Positions 57,691 to 64,000 of a stretch of 64,000 bases of DNA are shown here, in pieces. The stretch is from Hyphomicrobium sp. (GTDB lineage Bacteria > Pseudomonadota > Alphaproteobacteria > Rhizobiales > Hyphomicrobiaceae): positions 87,095 to 151,094 of the forward strand of contig NZ_RXIZ01000008.1 of the NCBI RefSeq assembly GCF_003987855.1, given 5' to 3'. Position 1 is the first letter of the stretch. Every line of letters starts with the position of its first letter. A model generated the notes under the pieces. That model saw nothing but the letters and a program-made list of their open reading frames with translations. It was not told the DNA's origin and did no database searches. Both the position numbers and the translations under genes were made by a program.

Positions 57691-58548
57691 ATGTTGAGAC
57701 GGGCTCTTCGGCTACTACAGCGTCTGATCGTTTTCGCCGTCGGCCTCGTGAGCGTCTGGCTCATCGTCGATGTCTTCAGGTTTGTCGATCATCGCGTGCC
57801 GACAATCCTAGCGGTGAGCCTCACGTATGCGATCGGCGCTTACGTCATTCTTCCGAACGCCGTGCGCATGGGCCTCAAGATCCTTCAGCAGCGGCACGTG
57901 CCAAGCTTCACGATCACGGGCGACGGACTGCCGGGCGATCCGGTCAACATCGCGCTCGCTGGGACGCTCGACCAGCTTCGCTCCGCCTTCGCCACTGCCG
58001 GATGGGTCGAAGCTGATCGTCTCACGCTCGTGAGTTCCTGGAAAATGGCGCGCGCTTTTGTCTTAAACCAACCTTATCCTACGGCTCCGTTCAGCACGCT
58101 TTATCTGTTCGGGCGTGGACAAGACATCGGCTTTCAGAAAGCGATCGATAACAGCCCGCGTAAGCGTCACCACGTTCGGTTTTGGGCGCAGAACCTCGCC
58201 GCGGCCCAGTCGGGTGCCAACACCCTGGAGTTTTGGCTGAACACTGACCGGCCGAACGAGGATGACCACGTTCTGTGGGTCGGAGCAGGAACGCGCGACA
58301 CCGGGTTTTCTCTGACGCGACTTACTTTCCAGATCACCCATGCGACGGCATCGGATACCGATCTGGAACGAAGCTTCATCGTGGAGGAGCTTACCCGTTG
58401 CGGGGCGATTTCTGGCGCCACCCTTTACAAGGAGGGCGAGCAACTTCGGTCGGGACGGGTCAACCATTACGTCACGGATGGAGAGGTTGCGATTGCCGAG
58501 ATCGCATCGACACCTCAAACGCGAAATACCGCTTTGCTAACCTCCTAA
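57691..58548 (+). CDS. LssY C-terminal domain protein
   Basis: 285 residues from the ATG at 57691 (GAGGAA upstream). Two membrane helices (about 10-30 and 37-57), then a soluble LssY_C-type domain: GDPVNIALAGTLDQLRSAFATAGW, RGQDIGFQKAIDNSPRKRHHVRFW, DHVLWVGAGTRDTGFSL and HATASDTDLERSFI. The domain was first seen at the end of Legionella LssY and its function is unknown. The DUF4239 gene follows by 48 bases and they may form a unit. Confidence 0.88.
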   Translation: MLRRALRLLQRLIVFAVGLVSVWLIVDVFRFVDHRVPTILAVSLTYAIGAYVILPNAVRMGLKILQQRHVPSFTITGDGLPGDPVNIALAGTLDQLRSAFATAGWVEADRLTLVSSWKMARAFVLNQPYPTAPFSTLYLFGRGQDIGFQKAIDNSPRKRHHVRFWAQNLAAAQSGANTLEFWLNTDRPNEDDHVLWVGAGTRDTGFSLTRLTFQITHATASDTDLERSFIVEELTRCGAISGATLYKEGEQLRSGRVNHYVTDGEVAIAEIASTPQTRNTALLTS

Positions 58549-58596
58549 ATCTTGCGATCACTGCGCAATTGCTCCGTACAGAAATCGGATTGGCAG

Positions 58597-59379
58597 ATGT
58601 CGCTTTACCTTTCAACGCTCCCGCTATGGCTTTCGGCACTAATCCTCGTCGTCATTCCTACCGCGGTTGCGATGTCCGGTCCTGTGATCATCCGGCGGCG
58701 CATCAGTCTCGAGCGGCTGACGACCAACAACGAGATCGCCGGATTTAAATTTGCGACGGTTGGCGTGATCTATGCGGTTCTGATCGCCTTTGCGGTCATC
58801 GTCGTGTGGGAAAGGTTCAGTGACGGTGAAAGCGCGGTTCTGCAGGAGGCAGGCGCCGCCGCCACGTTCTACCGCCTCACGGCAGCGCCGGCTCCCGATG
58901 TCGCTTCGACCCGGGAAGCACTCAGCAACTATCTAAAGCTCGCCATTGAACGCGACTGGCCGCAAATGGCGGAAGAACGGGAGAGTTCGGACGTCACGCG
59001 GGCGCTGAATGACCTCTATGCAGCGACCGTTCGTCTAGCTGACAAAGGTGTTCTCGCGCCCGCTGTCCTCAACGAAATGTTCCGACAGCTCGACACGATC
59101 ACCCAGGCACGCCGAACGCGTCTGCACCTCGCGTCCGGGATCGTTCCCGACATTCTATGGATTGTCTTGTTCGTCGGTGCGTTCCTGACGATTGGGTTCA
59201 CGTTCTTCTTCGCTACCGAGAATTTATCCGCGCAGATCCTGATGACGGGTGTACTTTCCGTCCTTGTGCTGATGGGACTGCTGGTGATCGTTTCCATCGA
59301 CCATCCCTTCTCAGGCCCCGTTCACATCGAGAGCGAACCTTTAGAGCGCGTGATGCAAGATTTCGGCGGACGGTCTTGA
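58597..59379 (+). CDS. DUF4239 (bestrophin-like) membrane protein
   Basis: 260 residues. Four hydrophobic segments: about 10-25, 55-75, 195-215 and 220-240. Between them the ANNEIAGFKFATVGVIYAVLIAF-type region (written TTNNEIAGFKFATVGV here) and VWERFSDGESAVLQEAGA define DUF4239, distantly related to bestrophin-type channels. It has a central soluble helical loop. Function unknown. The start at 58597 is chosen because the first helix follows at once and an upstream TTG is poor. Confidence 0.85.
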   Translation: MSLYLSTLPLWLSALILVVIPTAVAMSGPVIIRRRISLERLTTNNEIAGFKFATVGVIYAVLIAFAVIVVWERFSDGESAVLQEAGAAATFYRLTAAPAPDVASTREALSNYLKLAIERDWPQMAEERESSDVTRALNDLYAATVRLADKGVLAPAVLNEMFRQLDTITQARRTRLHLASGIVPDILWIVLFVGAFLTIGFTFFFATENLSAQILMTGVLSVLVLMGLLVIVSIDHPFSGPVHIESEPLERVMQDFGGRS

Positions 59380-59385
59380 AGACGG

Positions 59386-60087
59386 CTATGGGTGTTGCTC
59401 ATCCCCAGTTTTGGCGGAGCGGCCGGTCGTGGAGTAAAGCGGCAGCGTGCCGGTCTGGAATGCGCGCGCATCGTAGTCGCGTAACTCCATCGCGAACGAG
59501 ACTTGAGCCGGCCCATGGCGGAAGAATTTATCCAGAGGTCCAAAGTCGTCGACCTCGGCCTGATCCAGCACGAGGCGAAAATTATAGACGCCGGGCTCCC
59601 GGATGATCTGGTCGGGCTTTTGCTTCGGGCCGTTGGTATAGAAGAGCACAGTTGCAGTCTTGCTGGCCTTCCCGGCCAATGGCATCGGCGCAAAAGGCTC
59701 AAACCCGTTGGATCGCGCCTTTTCCATCGTCCAGCGACCAAGGTCGGCGGCGTAGAAACGCTTCGTGTCGCCCGTTTTCGGATTGCTGACCTCAAGGTCC
59801 ATGGAGAGGACAGTTCCGGTCCTGCCGCCCTCGTTGAGAAGCGTGACGGGAACCTCCACGACTTCAAAATTGGTATTGTTGTAAGGCGCGCTAAACTGAA
59901 TGACGGGAGGCACAAAGACCTTGAGGTCCGGTGCTTTCAGCGAGCTGTCCCACAGGCTGTAGCCGGAGAATACCAAGGCCAGAACGGAAATGATCGCAGA
60001 AAGAGATCCGCGGCCGTGCCCCACCGCGTGTTCGGCGGAAGCGCCCTCCACACCCTCGGCTCCCAGTTCCTGTCGAGGCTTAGCCAT
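59386..60087 (-). CDS. Single-pass membrane protein of unknown function
   Basis: 233 residues. An acidic/Gly N-terminus, one helix at about 30-48 (LSAIISVLALVFSGYSLW), then a periplasmic beta-rich domain: LKVFVPPVIQFSAPYNN, VPVTLLNEGGRTGTVLSMDLEVSNP and GVYNFRLVLDQ. This has the look of an immunoglobulin-like or membrane-anchored sensor domain but matches no family I know. It is convergent with the DUF4239 gene, 6 bases apart. Confidence 0.78.
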   Translation of the reverse strand: MAKPRQELGAEGVEGASAEHAVGHGRGSLSAIISVLALVFSGYSLWDSSLKAPDLKVFVPPVIQFSAPYNNTNFEVVEVPVTLLNEGGRTGTVLSMDLEVSNPKTGDTKRFYAADLGRWTMEKARSNGFEPFAPMPLAGKASKTATVLFYTNGPKQKPDQIIREPGVYNFRLVLDQAEVDDFGPLDKFFRHGPAQVSFAMELRDYDARAFQTGTLPLYSTTGRSAKTGDEQHP

Positions 60088-60268
60088 GTCTTGTTTCCCC
60101 TACCCCATCGGCGGCGGCAAGCAACCAGTGCGACGGCTGGACGTCAATACAGGAGAAAGTGCTTACCGCCTTTCTTGAAAGATGTGTTGTGTTGTCGAAA
60201 TACTTCTTTCGCTCGCCGTCATAATGGAGATTTTCGTCTAGCCACGGAAATCCAAGGAGGACTCGCCG

Positions 60269-60967
60269 ATGAATGATAGCCGCCGAACGGCCTTGATCGT
60301 GGGAGCCTCCCGCGGGCTCGGGCTTGCTCTCGCCAAAGAATACGCCCGCCGTGGTTGGCAAGTCATCGGAACAGTCCGCGCCGAAGCGGGCACCGGGCTC
60401 CATGACTTCGCGGCGGAACACAACGACGGCCTCGAAATTGAAAGGCTAGATATTGCTGCTCCTGGCGAAGTCAAAGCGCTGCGCGCGGGTCTTGAGGGAC
60501 GAAAGATCGACCTGTTGTTCGTCAACGCTGGCGTCGCGAACGATCCGGACGAGACAATTGCCGAAGTCTCGACCGAGGAATTCAATCGCGTGATGGTGAC
60601 GAATGCTCTGAGCCCGATGCGGGTCATCGAAACGTTGGGCGACCTCGTGACGCCGGATGGCACGATCGCAGTGATGTCCTCGGGATTAGGCAGCGTGGCT
60701 GATAACGCGCACGGCGGCTGGGAGGTTTATCGGGCCAGTAAAGCCGCTCTCAATACTCTCATGCGCAGTTATGCCGCGAGACATCGAAACGGACGCCGCT
60801 CCCTGCTCATCATCGCTCCAGGCTGGGTTCGCACCGATATGGGTGGTCCGCATGCGACGCTCGGCGTTGATGAGAGTATTCCGCGCGTGGTCGATACCAT
60901 TACTGCGCAAACGGGAAAGCCCGGCGTGCAGTATCTCGACTATCTCGGGAGGACCGTTCGCTGGTGA
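60269..60967 (+). CDS. Short-chain dehydrogenase/reductase (C-factor-like)
   Basis: 232 residues. NAD(P) loop GASRGLGLALA near 12-22, NAG in LFVNAGVAND, catalytic Ser in AVMSSGLGS and YRASKAAL. The length and MTNALSPMRVIETL region suit the classical SDRs near C-factor/carbonyl reductases. The substrate is unknown. A purine-rich AAGGAGGA lies a few bases before the ATG. It is monocistronic and convergent with the membrane hydrolase gene. Confidence 0.93.
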   Translation: MNDSRRTALIVGASRGLGLALAKEYARRGWQVIGTVRAEAGTGLHDFAAEHNDGLEIERLDIAAPGEVKALRAGLEGRKIDLLFVNAGVANDPDETIAEVSTEEFNRVMVTNALSPMRVIETLGDLVTPDGTIAVMSSGLGSVADNAHGGWEVYRASKAALNTLMRSYAARHRNGRRSLLIIAPGWVRTDMGGPHATLGVDESIPRVVDTITAQTGKPGVQYLDYLGRTVRW

Positions 60968-60973
60968 GGCGGG

Positions 60974-62887
60974 TTATGGTGTCGCCTTCACCGTGGAACC
61001 CACGACTGCGGCCACCGCCTTGGAGTCCTGAGGTGTAGGCTCGCGGTCGCTCGGCTCGTCGGTCGTGGTTGGTCCCTTCTCGATCGCATCAAGCCATTCT
61101 GAGGTGCGCGCGTAATCGGGATCGGCGCGAAAGCGCTCGCTCGGCACAAACCCTTCGGCGCGGCTGATCGCTTGCGCGATCAATTTGCGAAATTCGGGGA
61201 CGTCGAAATATGACGCGTGGACCAGTTCCTTCCACGTAAAATATGTGCTGATGGCGGTTTCGGCGCTGTGCGTTGGCACGGCAAAACGGATTTGGCCGAT
61301 CGCTTGGCGAAATTTCGCGATCGACAGGCTTGCCGCCGAATTGCTGTAGTCCGTGATGAGCCCCGCTAGCGGAGCAGGCAGACGCGGCAGCGATTTCTCC
61401 ACCCAGGTTGGTCGGTCCAGTGCTCCAATCGCCACCTCGCCTTCCGTATCGTTGCCGTAAGCAGCGCGCTTCACTTCCGAATTGGTGATGGCGTTGAGAA
61501 TTTTCGCTGCGATCGCGCTGATGAATGTCGCCAGGCCCTGAATGAAAACCATCAGAACGAGGGCGAAGGCTCCCAGAATGATGGGAACGATGACGGCGGG
61601 CACGAACAATGACCAGAACCATTGCTTCCTGCGGTCGGCAAAATCAGCCGCGCCCAGCGCCCAAGACAGCTCGTCCGTGACGACGTGGAGAAGGAGAGCG
61701 CTGTTAACGGCCAGATCATGCCCTGCTCCGCACAATACTTCGCCGTCGCAAGGTTTCCCGCCTCTTTCAAAGAAGCGATGCTTGAAACGAATTCCACGCT
61801 CGATGGCGTCCAGGTTCGGGTAGGTCTGCTCAAGCTCCTGCCGCTTGGCCCTATATTCACGCCATGCGGCGCGGCGATCGGGAGGCGTTTGAACCGCACC
61901 ACCGCTTTCGCTCTTCACGTCTTCGCCCTCTGCCTTGCGCGCCGCCATCAGCTGACTTCGTAGCTTGGTCAATGCTGCTTCCGCGTCCGGTGACGCATTG
62001 GCGTCGTAGATTTCCGTTTTCAGCCAATGCGCGATGCTGACCATCGTCGGCGGCGAGAGGAGGATCGCGAAATAAATAATCGGGAGAGCGATGACCGACA
62101 AAAGCGTAATCGAGGAAACCGCGAACGACCTGTCGAAGAAGTCCAGCCGCGCATCTGGCAGAAGTGAAAGACCTTGGATTGCCTCGTCATCCGGGTGCGA
62201 TAGAGGCAGCCACCGCGCCGAGAAGTTCGAACTCGCCCGCCGTGTCGTTCGTCGATGATAACTCAGCATGCTGCGGCTATCGAGCCAGCTCAGCACAATG
62301 TAAAACACGAGCGCGGGAAGGCTTGCCAGCAACCCGGTGAAGATCCAGACCCTCGGAAAGGTCGTCCCGAAGATCGAGCGTTCAGCGCCCAGCTGCGTTG
62401 CGGTCAGATAGACGATGAACATCAGCAGCAACATCATCGACGCGACGAAGATTACTTTTCGCATGAGGCTCAATCGCGTGAGCAGCCAGAGTTCTTTCCT
62501 GAGCTTCAGGAACGGCGTCCCGACGGTGATCCAGCGTTTCAGATTGGCGAGCGGGCGACGGCGAGCGGCGCTGGCCAGCAGCGCATCGCCAATTATGGAC
62601 CCACCGTGGCTGTGCCCGACGATGCAGTACGGCTCGCTTTTGGTTTCAAGCTCGCGCACGAGCTTTGTCAGCCGTTCACCCGCATCACGGCGCTCGGTCT
62701 CGCTGTTGTTGCCACCCCAAGGAAAAGGCACGAAGTTGAGTTCGCCGTCGCGAGCTTCCACGAACTGGTGCATGTCCTTCTCGAAGGCGCTCCCGCTCTC
62801 CCACCATTGCAACTCGGGCATGACGCCGTCCGCCCCCGCCGCCGTCGGCGCGGCAAATGTGCCATGAACGGTGATGATCGTTGCCAT
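60974..62887 (-). CDS. Membrane-embedded alpha/beta hydrolase-like protein
   Basis: 637 residues. The N-terminal 110 residues look like an alpha/beta hydrolase: ATIITVHGTFAAP with the oxyanion-hole HG, and the nucleophile elbow GHSHGGS with Ser93. Four to five membrane helices follow (about 140-162, 178-198, 250-275, 425-450 and possibly 460), with a long charged segment between (about 285-390). A C-terminal soluble region carries LSIAKFRQAIGQIRFAVPTHS. A candidate lipase/esterase or peptidase tied to the membrane. The usual acid and His of the triad cannot be placed with certainty. No partner gene. Confidence 0.75.
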   Translation of the reverse strand: MATIITVHGTFAAPTAAGADGVMPELQWWESGSAFEKDMHQFVEARDGELNFVPFPWGGNNSETERRDAGERLTKLVRELETKSEPYCIVGHSHGGSIIGDALLASAARRRPLANLKRWITVGTPFLKLRKELWLLTRLSLMRKVIFVASMMLLLMFIVYLTATQLGAERSIFGTTFPRVWIFTGLLASLPALVFYIVLSWLDSRSMLSYHRRTTRRASSNFSARWLPLSHPDDEAIQGLSLLPDARLDFFDRSFAVSSITLLSVIALPIIYFAILLSPPTMVSIAHWLKTEIYDANASPDAEAALTKLRSQLMAARKAEGEDVKSESGGAVQTPPDRRAAWREYRAKRQELEQTYPNLDAIERGIRFKHRFFERGGKPCDGEVLCGAGHDLAVNSALLLHVVTDELSWALGAADFADRRKQWFWSLFVPAVIVPIILGAFALVLMVFIQGLATFISAIAAKILNAITNSEVKRAAYGNDTEGEVAIGALDRPTWVEKSLPRLPAPLAGLITDYSNSAASLSIAKFRQAIGQIRFAVPTHSAETAISTYFTWKELVHASYFDVPEFRKLIAQAISRAEGFVPSERFRADPDYARTSEWLDAIEKGPTTTDEPSDREPTPQDSKAVAAVVGSTVKATP

Positions 62888-63300
62888 GAGGCCTTCCCTG
62901 CTCGGTCATGTTTTGCGACGCCGACGCGACCGCGTTTGTCCGCCAGGCAAGGCTGCGCGGCTGCGGAAAACCATCGGATCGGCGGTGGATGATGGCTTAT
63001 CCCTTTGAAGGTGACATCGCGGCAAAGCTGAATTTCGGCGCGAATGCGTCAGCCTGTGGCTACGAATCACCGGTCCAAGCCGTCACGCGGATCTTGGTGC
63101 CTAGCCGTCGGTCAATCGATGCCGGTTTGTTCTCGCCGCGAGGACAAATCCCGGCCGCCCGCCAAATTTCAAAATCTCCCTCACGTCCGATTTTTACCCC
63201 CGGATCAGAAGAGAACGGGTCGGCGTTTTATTGTTTTCTCCACTGAGTATTCGCGTGCTGATCAAAAAGTCAGTCGTTCATGTGAAGGGACCATTCAACA
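62888..63300. other. 413-base intergenic region before the MarR gene
   Basis: No gene is supported. A frame spanning 62908-63246 on the + strand has no ribosome binding site, looks compositionally random and is not believed. The region should hold the promoters of the divergent hydrolase and MarR genes. No clear operator palindrome is visible. Confidence 0.4.
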
Positions 63301-63759
63301 ATGAGCCAGCAACCGGCCCCCCATCTTCAGCGATCGGTCATTCATCTTCTCCGCCGCGTCGATCAATGCGCCACGCAGCTTTATTCGACCGAGACGGCAG
63401 ACACCGACCTGACGTTGCGGCAGCTTGCCATCCTTACGGCAATTTCACGTCAGGAAAACTTGAGCCAGACGGATCTCGTGACGATCACGGGCATCGATCG
63501 CTCTACAGTTGCGGGTATCGTCAGCCGTCTTCTTCGCAAGGGTTTGCTTGAACGCAAGCGGTCGCCTCTCGACGGCCGAGCGTATTGCGTCCGCCTTTCA
63601 AAGAAAGGCCAGAAGGCGATTGCGGGCGCGGACCGCATCTACTCCCGTGTCGAAAAGAAACTGCTCGCGGGCGTTCCGGCGTCGGAAGCAAACCAATTTG
63701 CCTCAACCCTGCGTACGATCCTCTCCGCGCATGTCGACGAGGCGATGACCTCCGCATAA
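63301..63759 (+). CDS. MarR family transcriptional regulator
   Basis: 152 residues. Winged helix: LTLRQLAILTAISRQENLSQ, DLVTITGIDRSTVAGIVSRLLRKGLLERKRSPLDGRAYCVRLSKKG, the wing being the RSPLDGRAYCVRLS stretch. MarR dimers are usually repressors released by phenolic or oxidising ligands. The ligand and target are unknown. A small inverted repeat at its end lies before the AraC-type gene. Confidence 0.95.
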   Translation: MSQQPAPHLQRSVIHLLRRVDQCATQLYSTETADTDLTLRQLAILTAISRQENLSQTDLVTITGIDRSTVAGIVSRLLRKGLLERKRSPLDGRAYCVRLSKKGQKAIAGADRIYSRVEKKLLAGVPASEANQFASTLRTILSAHVDEAMTSA

Positions 63760-63774
63760 CAGGGTTATGATAAC
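63756..63774. promoter_or_regulatory. Alternating ATAAC/GTTAT/ATAAC repeats
   Basis: Three 5-base half-sites: ATAAC (63756-63760, overlapping the MarR stop), GTTAT (63764-63768) and ATAAC (63770-63774). They form two overlapping palindromes, about 105 bases before the AraC-type start. Possible operator, no protein known. Confidence 0.3.
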
Positions 63775-63878
63775 TCTGATCGCCGCCGAAGGTTCCATCT
63801 CCACGCGCATCAGCGGTTCATCTTTCTTTGCGTTTGACCTCGCGCCCTCTCCACGTATCATCGATGCGCGGGGAGGGA

Positions 63879-64000
63879 ATGAGTTCGATGTTGCGCGCGC
63901 TTAGTGCTCCGGTTCGAGTAGCCGGAGATGATCTTATAGATTGGTCGATTTCGACAACGGATGTTCATCCGCGAGATCGGTTCGACTACTGGTTCGAGAC
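63879..64000 (+). CDS. AraC-family regulator, N-terminal fragment (cut by window end)
   Basis: The first 40 codons only, running off the right edge. They begin MSSMLRALSAPVR and reach STTDVHPRDRFDYWFE, the usual opening of AraC-binding-domain type 2 regulators (a Thr/Asp-x-x-PRDRF-Y-W pattern). GGGGAGGG lies just before the ATG. The helix-turn-helix end would lie outside the window, so the call rests on the N-terminus alone. Confidence 0.6.
   Translation, partial: MSSMLRALSAPVRVAGDDLIDWSISTTDVHPRDRFDYWFE

Noticed and set aside
62908..63246. Possible 112-residue gene on the plus strand before the MarR gene
   Set aside because: No ribosome binding site and no family; the translated sequence has no hydrophobic or motif pattern, and it overlaps the probable promoter region.

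Overview
This 64 kb window is a gene-dense, GC-rich stretch of chromosome. It most likely comes from an alphaproteobacterium of the Hyphomicrobiales, and Hyphomicrobium-like is my best guess. That rests on an NDUFS4-type complex I accessory subunit, a DUF2865 protein, a two-domain cold-shock protein, class II DAHP synthase and the overall gene content. I see no rRNA operon, phage, transposase, integrase or CRISPR array. The window reads as core-genome housekeeping with small islands of lineage-specific unknowns. The last gene is cut by the right-hand edge.

Layout. 0-8.6 kb: branched-chain amino acid synthesis (ilvC, then the run ilvB - secreted unknown - GST - ilvN), miaA and a NUDIX protein, with a strongly structured non-coding stretch between the NUDIX gene and ilvC. 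8.6-16 kb: an OprB-type porin, a complex I subunit, a glycosyltransferase convergent with a UDP-sulfoquinovose synthase, tRNA-Pro, a DUF192 protein and a double cold-shock protein. 16-23 kb: glyoxalase I, a flavoprotein, then assimilatory sulfate activation and reduction (cysH-cysD-cysN) with a TauE/SafE sulfur-anion permease. 23-31 kb: cysS, gltX, nadE, class II DAHP synthase and a 53-residue secreted peptide gene. 31-39 kb: rpiA-DUF2059-gor-SDR, phosphoglycolate phosphatase, a DsrE-like protein and an MMPL/RND transporter. 39-45.5 kb: tRNA-Val, three exported proteins (SYLF, YceI, MsrA), a PLP decarboxylase with a long structured leader, and a large diheme DUF4384 protein. 45.5-57.5 kb: threonine ammonia-lyase, a beta-hydroxyacid dehydrogenase, an Lrp regulator, GST, nuclease, a membrane histidine kinase followed by two retropepsin-like proteases, phosphohexomutase and dusA-tauE. 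57.5-64 kb: poorly known membrane proteins (LssY_C, DUF4239, a membrane-embedded alpha/beta hydrolase), an SDR, a MarR regulator and the start of an AraC-type regulator.

Links between genes. IlvA, IlvB/IlvN and IlvC together cover threonine deamination and the first two common steps toward isoleucine and valine. CysN/CysD make APS, and the five-cysteine CysH reduces APS directly, so neither a CysC kinase nor PAPS is needed. Gor, GSTs, glyoxalase I and MsrA form a thiol and redox-repair theme.

No single clearly new multi-gene system stands out. The items most worth following up are the multi-hairpin non-coding stretch at 1081-1375, the ornithine decarboxylase leader at 42850-43115, the diheme DUF4384 protein, the hairpin that buries the miaA ribosome binding site, and the membrane alpha/beta hydrolase. 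Start codons were chosen from visible Shine-Dalgarno sequences, signal peptides and family N-termini. Alternatives are given where the choice is not clear.
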